A stretch of 50,913 nucleotides of DNA from SAR116 cluster bacterium AG-321-K23 (GCA_003284565.1 QBXO01000012.1:1-50913); one strand, 5' to 3'; counted from the stretch's first letter, positions 18,328 through 28,092 are shown. Program-made: numbers and translations. The notes: a model not told the origin generated them from the sequence alone.

Positions 18328-18736
18328 TTTTATTACCTTTATTATGAGCTGTAAGTAAGTCTGAGATATTTACGTGTTGCAGAGGTTTGGAAACCTTGGG
18401 TTTCTCTTGTAGAGTAATTTTTTTAGACAATAACTCATCTTTCTCTTTATAATTGGGATTGTTTATTTCAAATTTAGGTTGGTCTATTTGTGCAAGCGAC
18501 CCCCTTCCAGACTTATGTCCTACAAACAAAAATTTTTCTTCGTCTACTTTAATAACATAAGCTAAAAAACCACTGTTAAGAGGCATTTGATTTATTACCT
18601 CAAAACTATTTTCTTTTTTTATGATTTTTTTAAGGTGTCCACTCTTTTTCTTAACAATAAAAGCAACAATACCTAATGCTACTAAAAACGAAATAACAAT
18701 AATAACTGTGGTGAAATCTGGAACTGATTGTGACAT
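18320..18736 (-). CDS. fliO: FliO-like flagellar assembly protein
   Basis: A 138-residue protein with one N-terminal membrane segment (residues about 8-28) followed by a small basic domain with the FliO-like pattern NQMPLNSGFLAYVIKVDEEKFL. FliO helps FliP assemble in the membrane. Similarity between FliO proteins is low, so the call rests on length, topology and position just before fliP. It is the first gene behind a sigma-54-like promoter at 18766-18781. Confidence 0.85.
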   Translation of the reverse strand: MSQSVPDFTTVIIVISFLVALGIVAFIVKKKSGHLKKIIKKENSFEVINQMPLNSGFLAYVIKVDEEKFLFVGHKSGRGSLAQIDQPKFEINNPNYKEKDELLSKKITLQEKPKVSKPLQHVNISDLLTAHNKGNKNA

Positions 18737-18765
18737 TTAGCTTTCCTTAGTTTTTTATGTAAGGA

Positions 18766-18781
18766 AGCAAGAAAGATGCCA
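18766..18781 (-). promoter_or_regulatory. Sigma-54-type promoter for fliO-P-Q-R-flhB
   Basis: On the minus strand the sequence reads TGGCATCTTTCTTGCT, with GG (18779-18780) and GC (18767-18768) separated by ten bases, the canonical -24/-12 spacing. It lies in the 108-base gap between fliN and fliO, about 30 bases upstream of the fliO start. Six other flagellar sites in the window have the same spacing. Confidence 0.8.
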
Positions 18782-18844
18782 TGATTAAATATAACAATTA
18801 AGTCATTGTTTTTTATATATTTTTTTATGTCAATTTTTTGAAAC

Positions 18845-19171
18845 TTATAGTTTTTGTACTCGGTTTTCTGGATTTGTAACTTCTGTAAACCTTATGCCAA
18901 ATCTTTCACCAACCATAACAACTTCTCCTTTAGCTATTTTAACCCCATTTGCTAAAATATCTAAAGGATCACCTGCTAATCTCTCTAACTCTACTACTGA
19001 GCCTTCATTTAATCTCAAGAGATCTCTTATTTTGAGTTCAGTAGAGCCAACTTCAACTGTGAGCTTTACCTCAATATTTTCTAAGACCTTGAGATTGTCT
19101 AGTCCTGTATTGTCTTTAACTGTTTCTTCAACTGTTTCTTCAACTTTTGCTTCAGCTTCATTTTCTGCCAT
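18845..19171 (-). CDS. fliN: Flagellar motor switch protein FliN
   Basis: A 108-residue C-ring protein. A short acidic N-terminus precedes the SpoA domain: LEVGSTELKIRDLLRLNEGSVVEL-type core, then DPLDILANGVKIAKGEVVMV and FGIRFTEV. FliN binds FliM at the base of the rotor and helps set rotation direction. It lies 18 bases after fliM, and the following fliO has its own promoter. Confidence 0.95.
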   Translation of the reverse strand: MAENEAEAKVEETVEETVKDNTGLDNLKVLENIEVKLTVEVGSTELKIRDLLRLNEGSVVELERLAGDPLDILANGVKIAKGEVVMVGERFGIRFTEVTNPENRVQKL

Positions 19172-19189
19172 GAAATTACTCCTAAATAT

Positions 19190-20158
19190 TTATAATCTAT
19201 TTTTTAAACTCACTGCAACTTGACCATTCGTTTCACCAATTTCAGCATTAAATAAAAGTTTATCATTTACAAAAAAATCCACACCATCAACTGGAGGTAA
19301 ATTCATTATATCACCTTCTTTAAATTGAACTAGATTAGATAATGAGACTGAGGGTTCACTTAAAATTGCTGAGACAGGAAGTGGAACGTTCAATACTGAT
19401 TTTTCTAAACGTTCTCTCCAACTAGAATCGTCATTTATTATATCAGATTGGACTCTTGAGCGTAGGAGAGAAGCAATTGGTTTTAAAGTTTGTAAAGGAT
19501 ATATTATATCAAATGATGCTGAATCGACGTTTGGAAGTTGGACTACAAAAGAACATATAATTACTGAATCTGATGACTCAACTAAAGTAGCAAATTGAGG
19601 ATTAATTTCTCTACTTTGATGCTTAATTGTTATTGGCATAAGATCTTTCCATGCAGCCTCAAGACATTGGGAAATTCCATCTGATACTATTTCAATTATT
19701 CTGTCTTCGGTAGCGGTAAACTCTCCCTTTGCAGAAGGAAAATTTGCTAGTTTACCACCATAATAACAATTTGTTAAAACACTAATAAAGGAAGGTTCAA
19801 GTACAAGTAACATCGACCCTCGAAGTTCATCAATTCTACTTGTACTTAAGCTCATAAAGCTATTAAGGCCTGCACTGTATTCATCGTAAGTTTTTACTTC
19901 AGGAGGGAATGGATTTATCTTTGGTTGTAATCTTATCATGGGTAAAAATATACTTCTTACTAATCGAGCAAACCGCTCATTAATCAACCTTAACGCATAA
20001 TAATCACCAAGAAGTTCCAAATTATCAGAACCAAATGTAAAATCTGTTACTTCTACATCATTATTTAATCCAGAGTTTGCAGTTATTTCTCCAGATTGAA
20101 GACCTTCCATTAAGGCTGACACTTCGTCAGAAGATAATTTTCTAGATGTGTTTGACAT
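19190..20158 (-). CDS. fliM: Flagellar motor switch protein FliM
   Basis: A 322-residue C-ring protein that binds CheY-phosphate and FliG. The N-terminal LSSDEVSALMEGLQ is a shortened version of the usual CheY-binding segment. The middle domain has FMSLSTSRIDELRGSMLLVLEPSF, and the C-terminal SpoA domain ends with GEIGETNGQVAVSLKNRL-like sequence (NAEIGETNGQVAVSL). It follows fliL by 18 bases. Confidence 0.94.
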   Translation of the reverse strand: MSNTSRKLSSDEVSALMEGLQSGEITANSGLNNDVEVTDFTFGSDNLELLGDYYALRLINERFARLVRSIFLPMIRLQPKINPFPPEVKTYDEYSAGLNSFMSLSTSRIDELRGSMLLVLEPSFISVLTNCYYGGKLANFPSAKGEFTATEDRIIEIVSDGISQCLEAAWKDLMPITIKHQSREINPQFATLVESSDSVIICSFVVQLPNVDSASFDIIYPLQTLKPIASLLRSRVQSDIINDDSSWRERLEKSVLNVPLPVSAILSEPSVSLSNLVQFKEGDIMNLPPVDGVDFFVNDKLLFNAEIGETNGQVAVSLKNRL

Positions 20159-20176
20159 TAAATTTTAAATCCTAAC

Positions 20177-20776
20177 CTATTGTAAAATAAACGCGGTAAA
20201 ATATACGTCTTCAATTCCTGGAAATTCATTAAAAGATTCTAATTTTTTATTTAGAACAACCATTAACCTTTCAGATAATTTTTTCTTACCATCACTTCCT
20301 GAAATGTCTTCTTCAGTAAAATCACTTATAGTTGATAGTATTTCAGAACGTAACGCTAATTGATGAGAGTCAACAACTTCCATAACTTTTTCATCATATT
20401 GTGTTGAAACACCAACACTTACCTGCAAAAATTTTCTACTTCCTTTTAAATTTGTGGTAAAATCACCTGGAAATTCGAAGTAAGTGGTTTCATAACTATC
20501 AACTTCTGGAATAGCTTTAACATTCTTTTTTATAATGCCGTCTTCACCTTCTTCTTCACCTTCTTTGTTTTCAACTTCTTCGGTTTTTTTCTTTTCAGCT
20601 TCTTTTCCTTCGATTATTTGATTAACTTCAGCTGAAGGATCTGGCTCAGGTTCACCACCAAATAAAAAATAACCAATACCTAATCCAACAGCTATTAGTA
20701 AAAAGCCGCCTACTACAAAAATAATTATTTTTATCAAGTTTCCTTTTTTTGGTTCTTCTTCTACTTCTTCTGCCAT
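20177..20776 (-). CDS. fliL: Flagellar basal body protein FliL
   Basis: A 199-residue membrane protein that surrounds the stator and supports torque. One membrane segment spans residues about 15-39 (IIIFVVGGFLLIAVGLGIGY within it), then comes a Glu/Lys-rich linker of about 45 residues and a periplasmic domain ending in GIEDVYFTAFILQ, which is the FliL C-terminal signature. It is located between fliK and fliM. Confidence 0.92.
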   Translation of the reverse strand: MAEEVEEEPKKGNLIKIIIFVVGGFLLIAVGLGIGYFLFGGEPEPDPSAEVNQIIEGKEAEKKKTEEVENKEGEEEGEDGIIKKNVKAIPEVDSYETTYFEFPGDFTTNLKGSRKFLQVSVGVSTQYDEKVMEVVDSHQLALRSEILSTISDFTEEDISGSDGKKKLSERLMVVLNKKLESFNEFPGIEDVYFTAFILQ

Positions 20777-20801
20777 TTTTTTCTCACTACATAGTTGTTG
20801 A

Positions 20802-22115
20802 TTATGCTATTACGTTAACAATATGTCTAGATGAAACATTTTCATCCAAACTATTTTTGATATCTTTTTGTTCATTTTCAGCTTCGGATGTAATAAAGTT
20901 ATTTTGATCATTATTATTTGAGTTTTTCTTAAAACTATTTTTGGAACCAAAATATTGACTTTCATCTTTAGCTAAAAATTCCAAATCAATTCCTTGATCA
21001 TTAAAAAGTTTTTGAAGATGATTTTCATTTTGAGTTAATGCACTTGTAACAAAAGTGTTTTCTGTAACAATTTTTACATTACCCGTACCATTTTTTAGGC
21101 TTATAGAAACTTTAAGTTTTCCTAAATTTTTAGGTTTGAGATTAAATTCAATTTCTTCTCCACCATTTTCTAATGCATTTTCTATTCTAGAAACAAGTTT
21201 TGAAGTCCAACCTTTTTGGGTTAAATCAAGTGTCTCTAATAAGTTTTCTAAGACTGAATTTAAAGTTACATTTGTTAGTAAAGTCTGATTTTGCTGTGAA
21301 AACTGATTGCCCTTACTGCCAGATTCAATAGGACTTTGCATATTTAAAACTCTATCATTTACTTTTATTTCATTCATCTTATTCTTTATTAATTCGTCAC
21401 CTATTTGATTATTAATGTAACTCAAGTTGTTATTATTTGATAATTTTGGGGCTGTTATTTCTTTATGTTGAATAGAATTAGAATGTGATAATTGATATAA
21501 TTTATTAGGATGATTGTTTTTTTTAATTTTTTTTACAAACATTACTTGCTTATTATCAGAAGATAAGGTTTGTTGATTATCTATTTTTTGTTCAGGCTTA
21601 ATGTCATTAGCATTTAATTTATTAACCTTAGCTTCAGAAGATTTTACTACACCTTTTTTAATAGACTGCTCAATACTTTTAATAATAGGTGTTGAACCTT
21701 TAGGGCTGTTATTTTTTATCTTGTTGTTTAATTCTTTGAAGTTATTATTTGCAGGAAATTTTATAAAAATATTTCGATTATAATTACTTGCTGAGTCTAA
21801 AAAACTAAAAATCTTATCCTTAAAATCAGATTTAATACTTTGATCCGATTGAATTTCACTTTTCATACTCTTGAGATCAACTGCATTCAAGTTATTTATA
21901 TCTAAATTAGTCAGAATATGGGATAAATATTCTATAATTTCTATTTCATCTTTTTTGAAAAAAAATTCAAAATCATCTGAGACATTATTTGATTTTGCTT
22001 CATCACTGTTAAAATTAATCGAAAACAGCGATCCCAATAGAGAAGTTTTGTCTTCACCTTTACCTATAATAGACAATAAGTCAGAATTATTATTTACATC
22101 ATTTGTAATTTTCAT
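20802..22115 (-). CDS. fliK: Flagellar hook-length control protein FliK
   Basis: About 437 residues. The first 280 are low-complexity, Asn/Lys/Ser-rich and probably flexible, as expected of a molecular ruler. The C-terminal substrate-switch domain is recognised by LKPKNLGKLKVSISLKNG near residue 335 and the LFNDQGIDLEFL segment. I prefer the ATG at 22115 (MKITND), which has GGA at suitable distance; an ATG four codons upstream is possible. A near-consensus sigma-54 promoter lies immediately upstream. Confidence 0.87.
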   Translation of the reverse strand: MKITNDVNNNSDLLSIIGKGEDKTSLLGSLFSINFNSDEAKSNNVSDDFEFFFKKDEIEIIEYLSHILTNLDINNLNAVDLKSMKSEIQSDQSIKSDFKDKIFSFLDSASNYNRNIFIKFPANNNFKELNNKIKNNSPKGSTPIIKSIEQSIKKGVVKSSEAKVNKLNANDIKPEQKIDNQQTLSSDNKQVMFVKKIKKNNHPNKLYQLSHSNSIQHKEITAPKLSNNNNLSYINNQIGDELIKNKMNEIKVNDRVLNMQSPIESGSKGNQFSQQNQTLLTNVTLNSVLENLLETLDLTQKGWTSKLVSRIENALENGGEEIEFNLKPKNLGKLKVSISLKNGTGNVKIVTENTFVTSALTQNENHLQKLFNDQGIDLEFLAKDESQYFGSKNSFKKNSNNNDQNNFITSEAENEQKDIKNSLDENVSSRHIVNVIA

Positions 22116-22141
22116 TTTAAATTCCATATTTTGATATTAAG

Positions 22142-22157
22142 TGCAAATACAGTGCCA
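22142..22157 (-). promoter_or_regulatory. Sigma-54-type promoter for fliK-L-M-N
   Basis: On the minus strand the site reads TGGCACTGTATTTGCA, with GG at 22155-22156 and GC at 22143-22144. It matches the sigma-54 consensus TGGCAC-N5-TTGC almost perfectly. It fills the short gap between fliJ and fliK, splitting the long flagellar run into separately initiated parts. Confidence 0.88.
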
Positions 22158-22185
22158 TTCTTAAAATATGTTATTCTAAAATGCT

Positions 22186-22578
22186 TTACTGATAACTTTT
22201 CTTTTCTAATTCACTGATGTAAGAACTTCTATATTCCAAAGCTTTTTCCTCAGCCTTGATTTTCTTTAAATTATTTATAACAATTTTTTTTCTTATAGTT
22301 TCTTTTTCTGTACGCAAATACTTATTTCTGTTTGATGCAATATTTTTTTGACTTTGAAGTGTAGTTAATAATTGGGCATTATTTTTAAAATATCCTGAAT
22401 TAATTATTTTATTAGAAGAATTATTTTTACCACTCTCCATAATAGTATTTATCTGATCAATAAGATTTTCATTTTTAATAATTTCATTTTGTACTAAGTT
22501 AGAATTATTAATTTCTTTTGAAACATCTTTTTTTCTGATGGTGGCAAGTCTCTGAAATCTTTTTATTTTTTTTTTCAA
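22186..22578 (-). CDS. fliJ: FliJ-like flagellar export chaperone
   Basis: A 130-residue protein that is almost entirely predicted coiled coil, basic at the start (KKKIKRFQRLATIRKKDV) and rich in Lys, Glu and Asn. FliJ acts as the stalk of the FliI ATPase and contacts FlhA. Sequence conservation of FliJ is poor, so the call relies on size, coiled coil and location next to fliI (stop and start are adjacent). Confidence 0.82.
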   Translation of the reverse strand: MKKKIKRFQRLATIRKKDVSKEINNSNLVQNEIIKNENLIDQINTIMESGKNNSSNKIINSGYFKNNAQLLTTLQSQKNIASNRNKYLRTEKETIRKKIVINNLKKIKAEEKALEYRSSYISELEKKSYQ

Positions 22579-23907
22579 TTATGTTTCCAATTCATATAAT
22601 TTTAATAATGCTGATTTAGCATTCTCAAAATTTGCTTTTTCAGAATTACTTTGAGTGATAAAATCAATTAATTTTGGCCACAATGCTATTGCATTGTCTA
22701 GATCTTGATCTTGTCCCTGGGTATACCCTCCCATCAAAAGTAAATCCTTATTTTCTATGTAAGAGCTAATATGTTTTCTAAATAATTTTGAAGCGTTTAA
22801 ATGATCATCTGAAATTAGTTCATCCATAACCCTGCTAATTGAATTAGAAACGTCAACTGCAGGATAAATACCCATTTGTGCATTTAGCCTACTCAAAACA
22901 ATATGACCATCAAGTATTGCCCTTGCTGTATCAACAACTGGGTCATTGTTATCATCTCCGTCAGCTAAAATAGTGTAAAATGAAGTAATACTCCCATTTC
23001 CCTGATCACTTGTCCCTGTTCTCTCAATTAAATTAGGTATCATAGAAATTACTGACGGCGGATAACCCTTGCTTGTAGCAACCTCTCCAAGTGACAGACC
23101 AATTTCTCTTTTTGCGTGGGCAATTCTTGTTAAACTATCCATTATCAATAATACATTTTTACCTTGATCTCTAAAATATTCTGCTATCGCGGTAGCTCTA
23201 TTAGCGCCTCTAATTCTCATTAATGGTGATCTATCTGCTGGAACAGCAACTACAGTAATTTTTTGAGAGGATTCATTTTTAAATAATTCATTAACCATTG
23301 TACCAACTTCTCTTGCTCTTTCACCTATTAGAGCAATTACTACTACATCAGCTTCTGTATATTTACTCATCATACCTAACAGGACTGATTTACCAACTCC
23401 TGAACCAGCAATAATTCCAAGTCTTTGACCTTGCCCAACAGTTAATAAAGCATTAATTATTCTTACTCCGACATCTAATGGCTTTTTTATTAAACTTCTT
23501 TTTAAAGGATTCATAACTTTACCCATTAAAGGCCATCTAGTTTTTATTTTTCCTAGAGGTTCTTCATCTAATGGTTTGCCAAAAGCATCAGTTACTCTAC
23601 CCAATAATGTGTTATCAACATATATATATCTTCCATCATCTTTTAATGAAACTTCACACCCAGAAACTATATGCGAAGAATTTTCTAAGACAGCTAGCAT
23701 GTTATGTTTTTCATTAAAACGAATAACTTCAGCAAGAATTTCTTTTCCCATTTTATCTTTTACTACACATAGACTTCCTATAGGGGCTGGAAAAGGGTCA
23801 CAGTAAATAATATTACCATCAAAGTGATTAACTCTTCCTGAACTAAAAATTGATTTTGGTCTTTTTATTTGGGAAATATTTTCTATTAGTTTTGTTTCAA
23901 AATTCAT
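22579..23907 (-). CDS. fliI: Flagellum-specific ATPase FliI
   Basis: A 442-residue hexameric ATPase that energises flagellar protein export. Walker A is GSGVGKS near residue 169, followed by ALIGERAREV, the Walker B segment VLLIMDSLTRIAHAKREIGL and the GYPPSVISMIPNLIERTG motif specific to FliI and type III secretion ATPases. Length and layout are normal. It overlaps fliH by four bases. Confidence 0.96.
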   Translation of the reverse strand: MNFETKLIENISQIKRPKSIFSSGRVNHFDGNIIYCDPFPAPIGSLCVVKDKMGKEILAEVIRFNEKHNMLAVLENSSHIVSGCEVSLKDDGRYIYVDNTLLGRVTDAFGKPLDEEPLGKIKTRWPLMGKVMNPLKRSLIKKPLDVGVRIINALLTVGQGQRLGIIAGSGVGKSVLLGMMSKYTEADVVVIALIGERAREVGTMVNELFKNESSQKITVVAVPADRSPLMRIRGANRATAIAEYFRDQGKNVLLIMDSLTRIAHAKREIGLSLGEVATSKGYPPSVISMIPNLIERTGTSDQGNGSITSFYTILADGDDNNDPVVDTARAILDGHIVLSRLNAQMGIYPAVDVSNSISRVMDELISDDHLNASKLFRKHISSYIENKDLLLMGGYTQGQDQDLDNAIALWPKLIDFITQSNSEKANFENAKSALLKLYELET

Positions 23908-24944
23908 GAATTATTTCCAATTTTTTCTTTGTTGTAAACACTCTTTTCCGAATAACGCATTCCATCACAATTTAAGATTATGTCACCTCTTGAGAGTTCT
24001 TTATTAATAGCAAAAACTTTTTTTTCCTCATTTTTATTGAAATTTTTTATTTTTGAAAGTGCTTCAAAATCTTTATCGTTAACTTCAATTGTAATTTTAT
24101 CTTCATAACAACTAATATTTTTTAGGAATGATTTAATTTTCTTTTCATATTTTTCAGGCATTTTATCTATTTGATAACCTGCAAGCTCGTAAGAAATTTC
24201 AAGAATTTTATTTTGAAAGACTTCATATATAGCTTTCTCACCTAAAGTGGATAATGATGACAGAACATTTTTAAAATTATCATAATCGCTTAGTATTTTA
24301 TCTGAAACATTGTCTGTAGATTTAGGAACTTCTTCTAAACTTTCGGTAACTTTATCTTCATTTTTATTCATTGATTGAGAAACTGCGTCTCTCACTGAAT
24401 CTAAAGCTTGTTGTGTTTCATTATCAGCCTTTATAATTTCATTAGAATTTGTATCAACTATAGTTTCATTTGGCTGTTTTTGATTTTCACCATCAAAATT
24501 TTTAATACTTCCATCATCTCCCAATTTTTCTGATTGGATATCATCTTCAACTTTATTTAAATTTTCCTCGCCAATGCTTTTTATTTCTTTTTCATTATTG
24601 GATTGATCTAGTTCAGCTTGAACATCTATTTCATTATCACCTTCTTTATTTTCGTCTAGTATTACCTCTTCAGTTTTTTGTTCTGCACTAGCAACATCAT
24701 TTTTTTCTTGTACATCCTTATTTTTTTCTGATGTATCATTAATCACTTCATCTTCCTTAACATTTTGTTTAGATTCGAAATCATGGGCAATATCGATTAA
24801 TGATTTTTTCACAAAATTTGAATTATTTGAAATATTTTTATCTTCAAAAATAGATTCAGATTGAGATTTTAAAATAGATTTAATTTCATCGTTACCTAGA
24901 GGGACAATGCTTGAAGTATCATAATTTTCTTGTTCTTGTTTCAT
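23904..24944 (-). CDS. fliH: FliH-like export ATPase regulator with long acidic N-terminus
   Basis: A 346-residue protein in the fliH position. The last 140 or so residues resemble FliH (KAIYEVFQNKILEISYELAG, then KSFLKNISC and a C-terminal GDIILNCDGMRYSEKS segment equivalent to the usual GGCxxES end). The first 200 residues are highly acidic, low complexity and probably disordered, making it longer than the usual 220-250 residues. FliH binds and restrains FliI and links it to the C-ring. Confidence 0.82.
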   Translation of the reverse strand: MKQEQENYDTSSIVPLGNDEIKSILKSQSESIFEDKNISNNSNFVKKSLIDIAHDFESKQNVKEDEVINDTSEKNKDVQEKNDVASAEQKTEEVILDENKEGDNEIDVQAELDQSNNEKEIKSIGEENLNKVEDDIQSEKLGDDGSIKNFDGENQKQPNETIVDTNSNEIIKADNETQQALDSVRDAVSQSMNKNEDKVTESLEEVPKSTDNVSDKILSDYDNFKNVLSSLSTLGEKAIYEVFQNKILEISYELAGYQIDKMPEKYEKKIKSFLKNISCYEDKITIEVNDKDFEALSKIKNFNKNEEKKVFAINKELSRGDIILNCDGMRYSEKSVYNKEKIGNNS

Positions 24945-24970
24945 AATTAAATTAATTATATCAAAGTAAA

Positions 24971-26008
24971 TTATACAAAGTCATCGCCACCACGACCTGC
25001 CAACACGATTGATCCTTCATCAGACATTCTTCTTGCAACTGCAATTATCTGTTTTTGAGCCTCTTGAACTTCTGTCAGCCTAACTGGACCAAGAGCTTCC
25101 ATTTCATCTTGAATGTTTGCTGCAGCACGTTGTGACATACATCCAAATAACTTTGTTTTCAATTCTTCGTCTGCTCCCTTAAGAGCTAATATAATTAAGT
25201 CGTCTTCTACAGCACGAAGAAGTGTTTGAAGAGATTTGTCATCAGACAATAATAATGTTTCAAATACAAACATACTGTCTTGAATATCTTGCATTAACTG
25301 CTTATCATCTTTTAAAATTTCTTTCATTATTTTTGCTTCACCATCTTGACTCAGAAAATTCATAATTTTAGCTGCTGCAGGGACACCACCTACTTTACTT
25401 GCTCTTAAACTTGCATTAGAAGAAAAAACTTTTTGCATTACTCTATCTAACTCTCTTAATGCTTCAGGCTGAACTGTTTCTAATGTTGCTATTCTTCTGA
25501 TTATATCTGATTGACTTTTTTCTGGCATAAAAGTCAAAACATCTGACGCTGTTGAAGGTTCTAAGTAAGAAATTATTAAAGCTATAATTTGTGGATGCTC
25601 ATCAATTATTAAGTCAGCAATTGATCTGGCATCAAGCCAGTCAAGTATTTCAATTGCTTTATTACTGTCTGAAGGAGTAATTTTTCCCAAAACAGTTTGT
25701 GCTTTATCCTCACCTAATGATTTAGTTAAAACGTTTTTTATATATCCACCTCCTGATATACCAAGACTTGTTTGAGCTTTTATAATTGCTAAAAACTCAT
25801 CTAAAACTAAATTGACTGTATCTTGTCCTAAACCTTGAACAGAATACATAGCTGAACCAAGGACTTGAACTTCCTTTGGAGAGAGATTTCCCATTATTTC
25901 TGCAGCTTCGTCTTCACCAATTAACATCATCAAAATTGCACATTTTTGCGTGCCTGTTAAACCTTGGTAAACCTCTTCTGCACTGGGTTTTTTTACTGCT
26001 TCTGCCAT
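24971..26008 (-). CDS. fliG: Flagellar motor switch protein FliG
   Basis: A 345-residue rotor protein. The N-terminal domain shows LTGTQKCAILMMLIGEDEAAEIM, the middle domain has the DEHPQIIALIISYLEP motif, and the C-terminal torque helix contains DLIILALKGADEELKTKLFGCMSQR split around residues 270-295, with the charged residues that contact the stator. It is full length and lies 22 bases after fliF. Confidence 0.96.
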   Translation of the reverse strand: MAEAVKKPSAEEVYQGLTGTQKCAILMMLIGEDEAAEIMGNLSPKEVQVLGSAMYSVQGLGQDTVNLVLDEFLAIIKAQTSLGISGGGYIKNVLTKSLGEDKAQTVLGKITPSDSNKAIEILDWLDARSIADLIIDEHPQIIALIISYLEPSTASDVLTFMPEKSQSDIIRRIATLETVQPEALRELDRVMQKVFSSNASLRASKVGGVPAAAKIMNFLSQDGEAKIMKEILKDDKQLMQDIQDSMFVFETLLLSDDKSLQTLLRAVEDDLIILALKGADEELKTKLFGCMSQRAAANIQDEMEALGPVRLTEVQEAQKQIIAVARRMSDEGSIVLAGRGGDDFV

Positions 26009-26029
26009 TTCATTACCCTACTCTCTACT

Positions 26030-27742
26030 TTATTCTTTTTCCATCATATTTTTAAAGACACTAGAAACCCTACCTGCCTCGTCTCCTACTATCATTCTAA
26101 TTACGGCAACTTTATCATCATATGTATTAGCTGTATCCAACATTTCAGCTGATATGGCGGCCTTCTTAGGTTTTAACTTTGCTTTTATATCTTCTAAGGA
26201 CTCACCTTCTTGAACCTCAATTTTATCATCTACTTCGTCTTCTACATCTGAAGCCATTACACCAGGGCCAGATGTATATCCAACTGGAACAAGGACTCTT
26301 TTTAGTAAAGGATGTAATGCTCCAAATATAACAATTGCCAATATTAAAACTGTTGCTAGCTGTTGAGCAAGTTCCTTTACAGAATCGTTTTCGTACCAGG
26401 GAACTTCATCAGCCTCCAAAATATCTACAAAAGGACTACTAGTTACAGTAACGCTATCTCCTCTTGCTTCATCAAATCCCAAAGCTTCTTGAACAAGAGA
26501 TTTTATCTCTAATAGTTTTTCATCACTAAATTTTTCAAATGTTACAATACCTTCAGGAGTAATTATTTTCTTTTCACGAACAATTACTGCAGCTTTTATC
26601 TTTTTAATTTCACCGTACTGAGCCTTTGTGGTTTCAACTTTTCTGCTAACTTCATAGTTTTTAACAGAAGTTTGACTTCTTTGTTTTAACGTACCATCAG
26701 CTCCTTTATCTTCAGGTACTTGTGTTTTTAAATCGGGAGCTAAAGGAGGAGCATTTGATAAAGCTCCAGGAATACCCCTGGCTTCGGGATTTGCACTCTC
26801 ATCTAATGAACTTTGTTCACTTCTCAGAGCATTACCTTTGGGATCAACAGACTCTTCTGTAATTTCTCTTTGAGTAAAATTCATATCAACATTAATTTCA
26901 GCTTTTAAATTACCCGCTCCAACAATTGGTGTAAGTAATGAGATAATTCTAGATTTATAAATTTCACCTAATCTCATGGTCTGCGACATTTGTTCACTAG
27001 AGATTGATGCTGAAAGATCATTTGATGGTTTAGATAAAAGTTCCCCAAATTGGTCTACCACAGTGATATTTTCTGATGGTAAATTTGGGACCGATGATGA
27101 AACAAGATGAACAATTGACTGTACTTGTTGTCTTCCTAAAGATCTACCGTTAGCTAATTTTACAAATATAGAAGCTGAAGGAAGAGCGATTTCTCTTGCA
27201 AAAACTGTTTTCTCGGGGATAGCTAAATGTACTCTTGCGGAACTTACTCCTGATATATGATTTATTGAACGTGCTAATTCTGATTCCATAGATTGTTTGA
27301 TTTTTATTGCTTCAACAGATCTGCTTGTTCCCATTGGCATATCGCCTAGACTATCATAACCATCAGGAACTGACGATGGCAGACCTTCACCTGCAAGCAA
27401 CATTCTAGATTCATGATAATCTTTAACTGGTACAACAACTTCTCCAGTTGACGGATTAAGTGACGCATTAACACCATTTTGTTTCAATGTTTGAATTACT
27501 ATAGATTTTTCACTTTCTGGAAGTGAAGCAAAAAGTGTTGTCATATCTGACTTTTGCATAGTAAAAAAGACTATTAATCCTACAAAAGCAACAATAACTC
27601 CGAATATCAATGGAATTGATTTTTGTACAGCTGGATCAGATGTCATTTTCCTAACATTTGAAATTGACGTGGAAATTCTACTAATAATATTAGTATTTTG
27701 GTTTACACCTGTTATATCATTTCCTGTTGTTGCTTCTGCCAT
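26030..27742 (-). CDS. fliF: Flagellar MS-ring protein FliF
   Basis: A 570-residue protein forming the membrane ring on which the motor is built. Membrane segments lie at about residues 43-62 and 455-475. Between them are ring-building motifs (LAGEGLPSSVPDGYDSL, ELARSINHISGVSSARVHLAIPE, ASIFVKL) and a proline-rich, variable loop. The C-terminal region that binds FliG ends in AVIRMIVGDEAGRVSSVFKNMM. It follows fliE by 23 bases. Confidence 0.96.
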   Translation of the reverse strand: MAEATTGNDITGVNQNTNIISRISTSISNVRKMTSDPAVQKSIPLIFGVIVAFVGLIVFFTMQKSDMTTLFASLPESEKSIVIQTLKQNGVNASLNPSTGEVVVPVKDYHESRMLLAGEGLPSSVPDGYDSLGDMPMGTSRSVEAIKIKQSMESELARSINHISGVSSARVHLAIPEKTVFAREIALPSASIFVKLANGRSLGRQQVQSIVHLVSSSVPNLPSENITVVDQFGELLSKPSNDLSASISSEQMSQTMRLGEIYKSRIISLLTPIVGAGNLKAEINVDMNFTQREITEESVDPKGNALRSEQSSLDESANPEARGIPGALSNAPPLAPDLKTQVPEDKGADGTLKQRSQTSVKNYEVSRKVETTKAQYGEIKKIKAAVIVREKKIITPEGIVTFEKFSDEKLLEIKSLVQEALGFDEARGDSVTVTSSPFVDILEADEVPWYENDSVKELAQQLATVLILAIVIFGALHPLLKRVLVPVGYTSGPGVMASDVEDEVDDKIEVQEGESLEDIKAKLKPKKAAISAEMLDTANTYDDKVAVIRMIVGDEAGRVSSVFKNMMEKE

Positions 27743-27765
27743 AATTTTTTCCTAACAATTTTAAA

Positions 27766-28077
27766 TTAAACGGGCATGTTCATAATATCTTTATAAGAAC
27801 TCAAAACTTTGTTTCTTACATTTAAAGTCATCTGAAATGCAATATTTGAAATTTGTTGTTGCATAATAACCTTTGTAAGGTCAGTTTCTTTTCCAAGTTC
27901 ATAATCTTTAGTTATTTTTGATGCTTTGTTTTGACTTTCAGCTACAGAATTAATAGCATCATTTATCTTTTTAGAAAATTCATCAGTTTTTTTATTTCCT
28001 GAAAAAACTTCATTTGCTTTTTCTAAAATATTTAGCCTAAGAGTATCTGTGCTTATATTTTGAGCTGAAATTTTCAT
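27766..28077 (-). CDS. fliE: Flagellar hook-basal body protein FliE
   Basis: A 103-residue protein that joins the MS-ring to the rod. The C-terminal half carries the FliE pattern: DLTKVIMQQQISNIAFQMTL and VRNKVLSSYKDIMNMPV. The N-terminal half is variable, as usual. It lies 15 bases downstream of the flbD-like gene and opens the structural part of the operon. Confidence 0.93.
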   Translation of the reverse strand: MKISAQNISTDTLRLNILEKANEVFSGNKKTDEFSKKINDAINSVAESQNKASKITKDYELGKETDLTKVIMQQQISNIAFQMTLNVRNKVLSSYKDIMNMPV

Positions 28078-28092
28078 TATTTATCTTCCTTG

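Noticed and set aside
18793-18810. AACAAT...ATTGTT hairpin followed by T residues, between fliN and fliO
   Set aside because: The T run follows on the plus strand, but both neighbours are read on the minus strand. A six-pair AU-rich stem is too weak to call a terminator.
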